A DNA stretch of 64,000 nt from JAJXZP01 sp963787185 (GTDB lineage Bacteria; Spirochaetota; Spirochaetia; Treponematales; Rectinemataceae). This document shows positions 42,999 through 50,587 of the stretch, piece after piece. The stretch covers positions 124,001-188,000 of the forward strand of contig CAWBCC010000020.1 of the NCBI GenBank assembly GCA_963787185.1, given 5' to 3'. Positions within the stretch are counted from its first letter, which is position 1; the number at the start of each line of letters is the position of its first letter. The notes below the pieces were generated by a model. That model saw only the letters and a list, made by a program, of their open reading frames with translations. It was not told the origin of the DNA and made no database searches. The position numbers and the translations under genes are program-made.

Positions 42999-43730
42999 AT
43001 GCTCAAACGCGAACCATTGATGAATCAGAAGTATTTTGACGACACAATTGCGTACATGGAAAATGCCGATAGCCGGTTCGAAGTAAAGATCAGCGATCCC
43101 GCGACTAATCCAGACCATCAAAGGAAACTCTTGTACAAGATGTTTCTTGATGAGCTCGAATTGCTCTTGACGAAGTATTCCAGCGGTTATCCGATTATCG
43201 GGATGCGCGAAGAATTCGCCAGAGTGATCGATCGCAGGGAGCGACATCAGAAGTTCATGGGCCGGTTGGGGGTGGATTTCGCCGCGATCGACGATTATGA
43301 GCAGTCGTTGTGGCTGGTTTCGCTTGCGATCCTGCTGAATACGGATGCTGCGCTGTTCAACCGAGTGCTCGCATGCATCGGAAACGAAGGCAAAGACAAA
43401 TTGTTCGAGATTATCGTGGCTAAGAAGGCGCCGGGAAGGCTGGCGGGCACGGGGATGATTTTCCCGAAGCCCTTTCAGGCACTCTACGATGCGAGCACGG
43501 CAAATGAGTCTGATGCGCCGAAGGTGATAAGCGAGTTTCTCAAGGTCTGGTATCCATCAATGGGACAGCTTGGCGTGTACTGGCACGACAATCACAAAGG
43601 GCCTGAAGGTGGAGGGTTCTTTGGCTATTGGTGCCTCGAAGCCGCGGCCGTTGTGAAAGCATTTGGAATCGATGACAGCGATTTTCGGGACTTGCGGTAT
43701 TACCCTAAAGATCTTGTTTACATCGCTTGA
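42999..43730 (+). CDS. Orphan PoNi-type (DUF1910/DUF1911) immunity protein
   Basis: A 243-residue soluble protein. The C-terminal third carries GYWCLEAAAVVKAFGIDDS followed by RYYPKDLV, the hallmark of DUF1911 proteins; the N-terminal part (FDDTIAYMENADSRFEV..., then a helical region) fits DUF1910. Such PoNi proteins neutralise PoNe nuclease toxins delivered by polymorphic or type VI/VII-linked effectors. No toxin gene is adjacent, so it is an orphan. It starts at ATG 42999 with AGGAAGGG upstream. Base composition is lower in GC than its host surroundings, supporting transfer. The family call is from memory of motifs. Confidence 0.62.
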   Translation: MLKREPLMNQKYFDDTIAYMENADSRFEVKISDPATNPDHQRKLLYKMFLDELELLLTKYSSGYPIIGMREEFARVIDRRERHQKFMGRLGVDFAAIDDYEQSLWLVSLAILLNTDAALFNRVLACIGNEGKDKLFEIIVAKKAPGRLAGTGMIFPKPFQALYDASTANESDAPKVISEFLKVWYPSMGQLGVYWHDNHKGPEGGGFFGYWCLEAAAVVKAFGIDDSDFRDLRYYPKDLVYIA

Positions 43731-43891
43731 ATTCGCAGCCAAGCTACGATGGGTCGAACGCGAGCGGATAGGTGTAGTGCTTCTGAAACGGTTTAGACGG
43801 ATATTTTGATTAACAGCTACCACAGCAAAATAAAGCGCGACGAACCATCCACCTTGATGATTGTTTATAGTGCCGCAGACTTATGGCTTGC

Positions 43892-45766
43892 TTAAGAACG
43901 CTCGATCGCCGCGAGGATGTCTGCACCGTAGCGAGCGACCTTGACCTCGCCCATGCCGAATACCTCGAGGAGGGCGCCCTTGCTTTTCGGCAAACGCTCG
44001 ACGAGATCATACAGGGTCTTGTCGGAGAAAATCATGTAGTTCGGAATCGCGGCCTTGGTGGCGAGGGCCTTGCGCAGGTCGCGCAGCTCACGTTCGAGGG
44101 CGGCCACTTTGGGGCCTACAGGAGAGGATTTGGCTTCCACCTTATCTCTCAGTGCAGGAGCTTCCTTGTTTATCTTTCTTGGTTTGGGAGGGACCACGGC
44201 CGCGATAGGCGACTTATCCTTGAACGCCGCGTAGGTCTTCTCGGTCAGGGAGAGGACGCCGTACTCCTCATCCTTTACGAGGTAGCCCTTGCGCAGTAGC
44301 TGCAAGCTGAGGTCGATCCACTGATTCCTGGCCCATTCCTTGCCTATGCCCCATGTCGAGAGCTCGGCGTGCCCGAGGCCAAGAACTCGCTCATTCCTCG
44401 AGCCGACGAGTACATCGATGACGTGCCCTGCCCCGTAGCGCTCGCCGGTTCGCTTTACGCAGGAGAGAAATTTGTAGGCTTGGATAGTCACGTCTTCCTC
44501 GGCACCCACGTCGGTGATTCCCGAACATACATCGCATGAGCTGCAGCCAGATAGGCCCTCGGGCTTGACATACTTTTCGCCAAAGTGGGCAAGGATCGTG
44601 GCCCTCCTACAGGAACTCGACTCGGCATAGCGGAGCATTTCGCGCAGTGAAGCCTCAGCAACGAGGGCGTTGTCTTTGGCCTCCTGATTTTCGTCACTGT
44701 TTCCCTGCGAAATGAGGGAGCGTATCTTCATGGCGTCGCCGTAAGCGAAGAGAAGGAGTGCCCGCGCGGGCAAGCCATCTCGGCCAGCACGCCCGATCTC
44801 CTGGTAATACTGCTCAAGGCTCTTGGGCAGGTCGGCGTGGGCAACGAAGCGTATATCTGGCTTGCTGATACCCATTCCAAACGCGGTTGTCGCACAGATC
44901 ACGCGGATCTCGTCGCGGATAAATGCGTCCTGGTTACCCGAGCGCTCCTCGTCGGGCAGGCCAGCATGGTAGGGTAGGGCCGAGACGCCGTGGGCGGATA
45001 GGTCGGAGGCCATGGCCTCGGCACGGGCGCGAGAGAAGCAATACACTATGCCCGAGCCCTCGGGATACTCGGAGGCAAGCTCCACAAGTTGATCGATGGC
45101 CCTTTCTCGGCGGCGAACCTCAAGGAAGATGTTCGGCCTGTCGAAGCTCGCGACGACGACTTCCGCACCATCCATACCGAGCTGCTCGAGGATGTCGATT
45201 CTCACTCGTTCGGTGGCTGTGGCTGTGAGGGCGAGACAGGGGACGCGCTTTCGCCCTTCTCGGGGCTTGAGCCGCTTTCGTATTTCACCTAGTGTGCGAT
45301 ATTCGGGCCTGAAGTCATGCCCCCACTGCGAGATGCAGTGAGCCTCGTCTACGGCCAAGAGATCGACGGTCGCACTCTCGAATAGTTCGGAAGCACGGCC
45401 TGAGGCGAGGGTCTCTGGCGCGAGGTAAAGGAGCCGGATTTCGCCATTCGCAACAGCTTCGGCATTCTCTTGCCATTCGGCTAGCTCAAGACTCGAGTTG
45501 AGGGCCCTTGCCTCGACGCCAAGGGCCCGAAGGAAGGCAACCTGTTCGCGCATAAGGGCGATGAGAGGAGACACGACCACGACGAGCGATGGGGGGCCGA
45601 GGACGAGGGCGGGTACTTGGTAGCAGAGGGACTTGCCACCGCCCGTAGGCATTACGGCGAGCAAGTCTTCTCCGGCGAGTGCCGCACCAATAATGGCTTC
45701 CTGATTGGAACGGAAGTCGTCGTAGCCAAAGACTTCCTTGAGGACGCCGCGTATGCTCGAACTCAT
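43892..45766 (-). CDS. recQ: ATP-dependent DNA helicase RecQ (intact copy within the insert)
   Basis: A 624-residue 3'-5' helicase of recombination and repair. N-terminal motor: GYDDFRSNQEAI, Walker A MPTGGGKSLCYQ (about 39-50), DEAHCISQWGHDFRPEY, ALTATATERVR. Second motor lobe: GSGIVYCFSRARAE, ATTAFGMGISKPDIRFV, QEIGRAGRDG. A zinc-binding set (CRRATIL...CSSCDVC) is followed by the RQC domain (VKRTGERYGAGHVIDVL) and a C-terminal HRDC domain (about 555-620). It is on the same strand as the broken resident copy and close to it in sequence, and presumably supplies the cell's RecQ function. Confidence 0.95.
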   Translation of the reverse strand: MSSSIRGVLKEVFGYDDFRSNQEAIIGAALAGEDLLAVMPTGGGKSLCYQVPALVLGPPSLVVVVSPLIALMREQVAFLRALGVEARALNSSLELAEWQENAEAVANGEIRLLYLAPETLASGRASELFESATVDLLAVDEAHCISQWGHDFRPEYRTLGEIRKRLKPREGRKRVPCLALTATATERVRIDILEQLGMDGAEVVVASFDRPNIFLEVRRRERAIDQLVELASEYPEGSGIVYCFSRARAEAMASDLSAHGVSALPYHAGLPDEERSGNQDAFIRDEIRVICATTAFGMGISKPDIRFVAHADLPKSLEQYYQEIGRAGRDGLPARALLLFAYGDAMKIRSLISQGNSDENQEAKDNALVAEASLREMLRYAESSSCRRATILAHFGEKYVKPEGLSGCSSCDVCSGITDVGAEEDVTIQAYKFLSCVKRTGERYGAGHVIDVLVGSRNERVLGLGHAELSTWGIGKEWARNQWIDLSLQLLRKGYLVKDEEYGVLSLTEKTYAAFKDKSPIAAVVPPKPRKINKEAPALRDKVEAKSSPVGPKVAALERELRDLRKALATKAAIPNYMIFSDKTLYDLVERLPKSKGALLEVFGMGEVKVARYGADILAAIERS

Positions 45767-45933
45767 GGGATTGGAGTATAGCGTCCTTAAGCTCAGTCGG
45801 TCGATGAGTGTTCAATTTTAATTTGTGATGAATTAAAGGTATACCGGACCAATAATTAATAATAAATTAGGTATGTTAATTTGCTCTAAATTATGATATA
45901 ATGAAGCTAGATTAATCATTTACCTTTGTATCA
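45767..45933. other. AT-rich right edge of the insert
   Basis: Upstream of the intact recQ start the sequence becomes very AT-rich (for example AATAATTAATAATAAATTAGG). It must contain the recQ promoter on the minus strand. It meets the resident recQ fragment near 45934. Confidence 0.5.
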
Positions 45934-46823
45934 ATACCTATGCCGAAGGCCGTCGTCGCGGCCATGACGCGGACATCGTCGTCGATGAACGCGTCCTGGT
46001 TGGCCGAGCGGATCCGGTCGGGCAGACCCGCGTGGTAGGGCAGGGCGGAAAGTCCCCCCGCGGACAGACCCCTCGCGATCTCCTCGGCCCGCGCGCGGGA
46101 AAAGCAGTACACGATGCCCGATCCCGCCGGATAGTCCGCAGCGAGAGCGAGTATCTGAGCTACGGGCCCGGTGCGCCTGCGGACGTCGAGGAATATGTTC
46201 GGCCGATCGAAGCCCGCCACGAAACGCCGGGGGGAGCGCAGGCGGAGCTGGGCCTCGATGTCGCCGCGTACGCGCTCCGTGGCGGTGGCCGTGAGGGCGA
46301 GCCATGTGGTGCCGCTCATCGCGTCGCGCAGGGAGCCGAGCGCGCGGTACTCGGGCCGGAAATCGTGGCCCCGCTCCGAAATGCAGTGGGCTTCGTCGAC
46401 CGCTAGAACGGACACCGGCAGGTCGGCGAGAAGTCCCCGCCCGCGCGGAGAAGCCAGCGTCTCCGGGGCCACGTAGAGTATCGTGGCCCGGTCGTCACGT
46501 TCCGCCCAGCGGCGGACGGCGGCCGCATTGGCGCTCCACTGTTCGGGCTCGAGCGAAGAGTTGAGGACGAGGGCCTAGACTCCGAGCTCGCGGAGAAAGG
46601 CCACCTGGTCGCGCATGAGCGCTATGAGGGGCGACACCACGATGCTCAGGCCCCGTTTCGCGATGGCGGGGACCTGATAGCAGAGGGATTTTCCTCCTCC
46701 CGTCGGCATTACCGCGAGAAGGTCGAGGCCGGCGAGCGCGGTCTCGATCACCGCCTCCTGCATCGGCCTAAACTCGTCGTAGCCGAAAATGCCTTTCAGG
46801 ATCTCGCGCGGGCCCATATCCAT
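45934..46823 (-). pseudogene. recQ: N-terminal fragment of the resident recQ gene, with in-frame stop
   Basis: Reading begins at ATG 46823 (MDMGPREILKGIFGYDEFRP) and includes Walker A MPTGGGKSLCYQ. After LRELGV there is an in-frame TAG at 46575-46577, where the intact paralogue has Glu (GVEARALNSSL), consistent with a single G-to-T change. The same frame then continues (ALVLNSSLEPEQWS, DEAHCISERGHDFRPEYR, ALTATATERVR, GSGIVYCFSRARAE) to TTAFGIGID, where homology breaks at the insert. So this copy is disabled twice. Confidence 0.92.
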
Positions 46824-46890
46824 GGAGAGGCAGTATATCAGGGCCGGCGCGCTTCGTGGAGCCGCGTTTCGGCGGAAATACGGCGCGGTC

Positions 46891-46919
46891 TTGTCGAGAG
46901 CGGCGCTTCGCGGTACCAT
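46891..46919 (+). promoter_or_regulatory. Candidate promoter of exbB-exbD-tonB
   Basis: TTGTCG (46891-46896) and TACCAT (46914-46919) are 17 bp apart, 42 bases before the exbB start, in the gap divergent from the recQ fragment. Confidence 0.45.
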
Positions 46920-46960
46920 TATCGGCGGGAACGGCCCCCTCGAGGGCAGAAGGAGAACGC

Positions 46961-47587
46961 ATGTTTGAATTCTTTCAAAAGGGCGGCGTCGTCATCTGGG
47001 TCATCGTCGCTCTTTCGGCGGTAGCCGTAGCGATAATCATAGAGCGACTTCTGTACTTCCGCCGCATCGCCACCGACGAGGAGAAGCTGTATACCCGCGT
47101 CAAGATGAGTCTCGAAAAGGCGCACTTCGACGAGGCGCTCGCCATCTGCGACCAGAACCTTTCGCCCTTTTCGTCGCTCCTGCGGGCCGGGATAGAGAAC
47201 CGGGCCTATCCCGAGCAGACGCAGCGCGAGATGCTCAAGGAAGCCGCCGCCCAGGAAGAGCCCGAACTGGAACGCAACGTTTCCGCCCTCGGCACCATCG
47301 CCAACATCGCGCCTCTCATAGGTCTGCTCGGAACGGTCACGGGCACGATGAAGGCCCTCGGCGTTCTCGGCCGCTTCGGCGCGGTGAGCGATCCTTCCGT
47401 CATCGCCACCGGCGTCTCGGAGGCCCTCATCAACACGGTGGGCGGCATAATAGTCGCCGTCCTTTCGGTGATTTTCTACAACTACCTCGTCGGCAAGGTC
47501 AATCTCATCATGTTGAAGCTGGAGAGCCAAGTCACGAGTCTCATCGCCATGGTCAATACCGGCGGAACGGGAAGGACGAGGTCATGA
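46961..47587 (+). CDS. exbB: ExbB/TolQ/MotA-family proton channel protein
   Basis: A 208-residue inner-membrane protein with three hydrophobic helices: about 8-30 (GGVVIWVIVALSAVAVAIII), about 115-137 (NIAPLIGLLGTVTGTMKAL) and about 160-185 (ALINTVGGIIVAVLSVIFYN). The GLLGTVTGTMKAL and TVGGIIVAV blocks are the MotA/TolQ/ExbB signature lining the proton path. It forms the motor with the ExbD-like protein encoded next to energise a TonB-like protein. It starts at ATG after AGGAGA, and its stop overlaps the exbD start. Confidence 0.92.
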   Translation: MFEFFQKGGVVIWVIVALSAVAVAIIIERLLYFRRIATDEEKLYTRVKMSLEKAHFDEALAICDQNLSPFSSLLRAGIENRAYPEQTQREMLKEAAAQEEPELERNVSALGTIANIAPLIGLLGTVTGTMKALGVLGRFGAVSDPSVIATGVSEALINTVGGIIVAVLSVIFYNYLVGKVNLIMLKLESQVTSLIAMVNTGGTGRTRS

Positions 47588-48000
47588 AACCGGAACGCCG
47601 GCTCCGGCCCGCGACGAACGTCAACCTCGTCCCTCTCATCGACGTCCTGCTCATCCTCATCATCTTCTTCATGATCACGACGACTTTCAAGGTCGCTCCG
47701 GGCATCAGCCTCACCCTCCCCAACTCCACCACGTCCCAGAACGTGCAGTCCTCGGTAATGCGGGTCGTCGCCGTATCCGAATCCGAGATCTACGTCGATC
47801 GGGTGAGGACGAACCTCGTCGGGCTCCCCGCCCTCATAAGGCAGAGGGCGAGCTCGGGCGATCCTTCGACGCTCAAGGCCACGCTCGAGGGCGACAGGTC
47901 CGCGAGCTATCAGCTCATGATTTCGGTCCTCGACGCTCTCAGGCGGAACGGAATAGACAACGTGGGCCTGCGCACGAGGCCTACCGGAGGGGCGCCGTGA
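47584..48000 (+). CDS. exbD: ExbD/TolR-family protein
   Basis: A 138-residue protein with one N-terminal membrane helix (VNLVPLIDVLLILIIFFMIT, about 13-32) containing the essential Asp in PLIDVLLI, which relays protons in the ExbB-ExbD motor, and a periplasmic TolR-like domain (residues 45-138). It is ATGA-overlapped with exbB and overlaps the tonB-like start, so the three genes form one operon. Confidence 0.92.
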   Translation: MKPERRLRPATNVNLVPLIDVLLILIIFFMITTTFKVAPGISLTLPNSTTSQNVQSSVMRVVAVSESEIYVDRVRTNLVGLPALIRQRASSGDPSTLKATLEGDRSASYQLMISVLDALRRNGIDNVGLRTRPTGGAP

Positions 48001-49088
48001 CCAATGCCTGGGCCCGGACCCAGGACCGCAAGCGCACTCTGATCGCGGCCGGGACCACCGCCGCGCTCTACTGTTTGGGTTTTCTTCTGCTTCTGCTCAT
48101 AGGGCTTCTGCTGCCTTCCAAGCCGAACACCGCCGAGGGCCCTCTCGTCGTCGACCTAGGCCTCCCCCCGGGTGCGACGGGTTCGATTCCCCTCGGTCTT
48201 CCCAACGCGCCCCTGCGCCCCGCCGGCCAGGTGCCGACCCCGCCGGCACCCCCGCCTGCCAGCCTCTCCAGTACCGCGCCCTCCGCTCCGCCCCTCGCGT
48301 CGGGCGCGCCCCCGACCGCGGCGCGGGGCGGCAGACAGGGCGCTTCCGCGGTCCTGGCGCCCCCCGCCGAAAAGGGAAGCACGCTCCCGACCCCGAAAGA
48401 ATCCGGGGGAGGCGGCGCTGCGGTCGCGAATCCGCAGCCGCCGAGTTCGCGCGTCTTCAGCTCTACGCCGGGCAATCCCTCGCCGGGTTTGGCCATGGGC
48501 AGTCCGGGAGGCGGAGGTCCCGGCATAGCGGGGGGCACCGGTTCCGTCACTTTCCGGGGGATGGAGATGGGCAACGAGCTGGACACGACCTTCGTCGCCG
48601 CCTCGGGCACCGTCGGCCGCAATCTCTACGTGCCGATCTACCTTTATATGCCTCTCCCGGCCCAGGTCGACGACTCGATCTATCGCGCCATTCCGGCCGA
48701 TTCCGGCGGCTACTACTCGGCCGCCGCGCGCAAGGAGGCGTTCAGGGCTTTCTACACGCAATCGGGTTCGGTCTGGGTGCTGAAAGGCAATGTTCCCTAC
48801 GACTCGCGCGCCTTCCTGTGGCTCATGCTCCAGGATGCCGGCTACGATCCCGCGCGGGCGGACTTCAAGGTCGGGAAGAACCTTCAGCCGGTCAGGCTCG
48901 ACTTCGTGGTAGCTCCGGCCGCCCCGGGAACGAGGCCCGCCCTCGTCTATCTCGATCTGGTCTCTTCCTCCGGATCGAAAGAGATCGACGACGCCGTGAT
49001 CTACGGTTTCCGCCAGGCTTCGTTCTTCAACAATACGGGAACCGCGGTTTCCGGACACTTCAGCTACGACTTCGGTTCGACGAAATGA
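47997..49088 (+). CDS. TonB-like energy transducer
   Basis: A 363-residue protein starting at GTG. The cytoplasmic N-terminus is followed by one membrane helix (about 15-40, TTAALYCLGFLLLLLIGLLLP), a Pro/Gly/Ala-rich periplasmic linker (about 50-190) and a C-terminal domain whose end (KEIDDAVIYGFRQASFFNNTG...SYDF) follows the TonB C-terminal pattern. With ExbB/ExbD it would drive an outer-membrane transporter, none of which is adjacent. The C-terminal domain is divergent, so a different transducer role is possible. Confidence 0.72.
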   Translation: MTNAWARTQDRKRTLIAAGTTAALYCLGFLLLLLIGLLLPSKPNTAEGPLVVDLGLPPGATGSIPLGLPNAPLRPAGQVPTPPAPPPASLSSTAPSAPPLASGAPPTAARGGRQGASAVLAPPAEKGSTLPTPKESGGGGAAVANPQPPSSRVFSSTPGNPSPGLAMGSPGGGGPGIAGGTGSVTFRGMEMGNELDTTFVAASGTVGRNLYVPIYLYMPLPAQVDDSIYRAIPADSGGYYSAAARKEAFRAFYTQSGSVWVLKGNVPYDSRAFLWLMLQDAGYDPARADFKVGKNLQPVRLDFVVAPAAPGTRPALVYLDLVSSSGSKEIDDAVIYGFRQASFFNNTGTAVSGHFSYDFGSTK

Positions 49089-49100
49089 TTTTTCAGGCGA

Positions 49101-49230
49101 GGCTCTTGCAAAATGCAGACGCATTTTGCAAGAGCTACCCCCAACCTGCGGCATTTGCGCACGCTTTCGAAGAAAGCGGAGCAAAGGCGAAGCCAATTTC
49201 AGAAATAACCGATTTCTGAAATTGGCTCAG
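49101..49230. repeat. Palindromic repeat family, full-type copy
   Basis: Three hairpin modules in order: GCTCTTGCAAAATGC/GCATTTTGCAAGAGC with loop AGAC (49102-49135); CGCTTTC/GAAAGCG with loop GAA (49162-49178); GCCAATTTCAGAAAT/ATTTCTGAAATTGGC with loop AACCG (49192-49226). The same order and loops, with compensating stem changes, occur in the copies at 59544 and 61084. It lies between the TonB-like gene and the 22-bp repeats. Confidence 0.85.
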
Positions 49231-49306
49231 GCTGCGACGGAAAACTACTGTTTGACCGAGCCTGTTTGCGCACGGTTTCGTTGCGAAGGAATTCTCAACT
49301 GATAAA

Positions 49307-49410
49307 TGAGGAATTTACCACTTGAAAAGTCGGCCGGGACCAGTTGAAAAGTCCTCCGCGACAAGTGGTAAATTCCTCCGGGACCACTGGTAAATTCCTC
49401 CGCGACAGCT
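49307..49410. repeat. Imperfect 22-bp tandem repeats with a 17-bp inverted repeat
   Basis: Units begin at 49307, 49329, 49351, 49373 and 49395, each 22 bp, with a consensus like TCCTCCGSGACCASTGGTAAA; the last unit is degenerate. Within it, GAGGAATTTACCACTTG (49308-49324) is the exact reverse complement of CAAGTGGTAAATTCCTC (49362-49378). There are no unique spacers, so it is not a CRISPR array. It lies upstream of the sigma factor gene. Confidence 0.75.
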
Positions 49411-49534
49411 TCTTTCCTCCGCAAACGGCTGCGCGGGCCGGTTTCCCTCGAAATCGACCCCTCAGCGCGCTTCGCACTCCATAAAATCGATGGATAGCCA
49501 CACGAAAAGCATCGCTCCTGCGTCATATTGACTG

Positions 49535-50092
49535 ATGATCATGAGCGCAACAGCCCAAGAAAGCGAAGGCCTGGCCCGGCTCGAGGCCGCCTACCGGAAG
49601 GAACGCGGAAACCTACTGGCTTTTGCGGTTCGCATGGGGCGGAATGTCCAGGAGGCCGAGGACGTGCTCCAGGAAGTCTTCGCATCCGCTCTCTCCCGCC
49701 TGGAGCTTTTCTCGGCGCTCGGCAATCCGAGCGGTTGGCTCGTGACCGCGGTGCGCAACCGCATGCTCGACCTCTGGAGACGCGCTCGAACGAGGAGGGC
49801 GGCGGGCGAAGTGGACGTGGCCGAGGAGACGATCGACGAGATCGTCCAGGCGGTCGGGTTCGACCCGGCCGATCAGGCCGTTCGCGACGAGCTCACGGAC
49901 GCGCTCGCGGAGGCCATAGGCGATCTGCCGCCCGATCAGCGTTTCGTGATCGAGTCTCAGGCACTGATGGGCATCGGATTCAGGGAATTGGCCGAGCGCA
50001 CGGGGGAGTCCATCGACACGCTCATGGCGCGCAAACGTTATGCGATCGCGAAATTGTCTCGGGCGCTCAGGGATTGGATAGGTGAAGACTGA
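49535..50092 (+). CDS. ECF-type RNA polymerase sigma factor
   Basis: A 185-residue sigma70-family factor. Region 2 (about 12-85) shows LEAAYRKERGNLLAFAVRMG, VQEAEDVLQEVFASAL and SGWLVTAVRNRMLDLWRR. Region 4 (about 125-180) shows AIGDLPPDQRFVIESQALMGIGFRELAERTGESIDTLMARKRYAIAKL as the -35-recognising helix-turn-helix. An ATG two codons in is an alternative start. The small membrane protein gene downstream may encode its regulator. The repeat-rich region just upstream is where its promoter should be. Confidence 0.92.
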   Translation: MIMSATAQESEGLARLEAAYRKERGNLLAFAVRMGRNVQEAEDVLQEVFASALSRLELFSALGNPSGWLVTAVRNRMLDLWRRARTRRAAGEVDVAEETIDEIVQAVGFDPADQAVRDELTDALAEAIGDLPPDQRFVIESQALMGIGFRELAERTGESIDTLMARKRYAIAKLSRALRDWIGED

Positions 50093-50166
50093 AGGCGGAA
50101 TCGTCTTCCATGCGCGCTCCGAGCGGACGTGAAGCGATCCGACCGAAGGCCTCGAGGAGGTACTAC

Positions 50167-50523
50167 ATGTCTCGATTTCATGACAGACAGGGGCGCCGCA
50201 ACTGGTGGCGCGGACTGAGCGGCTGGAAAAAAGCGCTCATCGTCGTCTTCGGAGCCGCCGTGATCGCAGGTCTGGCCGCGCTGTTCGGCTTCGTCTTCAT
50301 GTGGCTGTGGAACGCGCTCATGCCACGGATATTCGGACTGCCGTCGATCGGATACTGGGAAGGATGGGGCCTCGTCATCCTTTCGTCGATCCTGTTCAAG
50401 GGATCGTCGCGTCGGCATTCCCTCTCCGAGGAGGGACGGAGAAAGCGCTTTCTCCGCGAACGCATGCATGCCGAGTCCTCGGAGTCGAGAGAAGGCGATA
50501 TGGCGGAAGAGTCGAAGTCTTGA
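50167..50523 (+). CDS. Small membrane protein following the sigma factor
   Basis: A 118-residue protein with a basic N-terminus, one or two hydrophobic helices (KALIVVFGAAVIAGLAALFGFVFMWLW) and the segment NALMPRIFGLPSIGYWEGWG, a motif I associate with small membrane proteins encoded beside ECF sigma factors. The C-terminal 40 residues are charged. It starts at ATG after GAGGAGG. A role as anti-sigma or envelope-stress component is inference from position. The stop lies 64 bases before the convergent flavoenzyme operon's last gene. Confidence 0.7.
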   Translation: MSRFHDRQGRRNWWRGLSGWKKALIVVFGAAVIAGLAALFGFVFMWLWNALMPRIFGLPSIGYWEGWGLVILSSILFKGSSRRHSLSEEGRRKRFLRERMHAESSESREGDMAEESKS

Positions 50524-50587
50524 ACTCGCAGCGATCCGCTGCGGAGGATACATCGCAGCTCTCTCTTGTTTCGCTCGCCGTGCGTTT

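Larger units (their letters stand above)
42656..45933. other. Foreign insert of about 3.3 kb inside recQ
   Basis: This segment interrupts the resident recQ. Its ends are defined by abrupt loss of RecQ homology on both sides. The intergenic parts (42656-42998, 43731-43891, 45767-45933) are strikingly AT-rich compared with the rest of the window. It contains a truncated signal-peptide start, an orphan PoNi-type immunity gene and a complete second recQ. About 110 codons of the resident gene are missing between the two fragments, so insertion came with a deletion. I see no transposase, integrase or clear terminal repeats. Confidence 0.75.
49089..49534. other. Repeat-rich intergenic region of about 446 bases
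   Basis: No gene is supported here. It contains the palindromic repeat copy (49101-49230), a remnant TTTGCGCACGGTTTCG (49264-49279) of its second module, and the 22-bp tandem repeats (49307-49410). Confidence 0.6.

Noticed and set aside
42842..43891. An integron cassette with attC-like sites around the immunity gene
   Set aside because: I found GTTAGCG-like and TAAC words but not paired RYYYAAC/GTTRRRY core sites forming an attC hairpin, and no integrase.
42656..45933. An insertion sequence or transposon
   Set aside because: No transposase gene, terminal inverted repeats or target duplication could be seen at the junctions.
49307..49410. A short CRISPR array
   Set aside because: The 22-bp units are directly adjacent without unique spacers and no cas genes are present.
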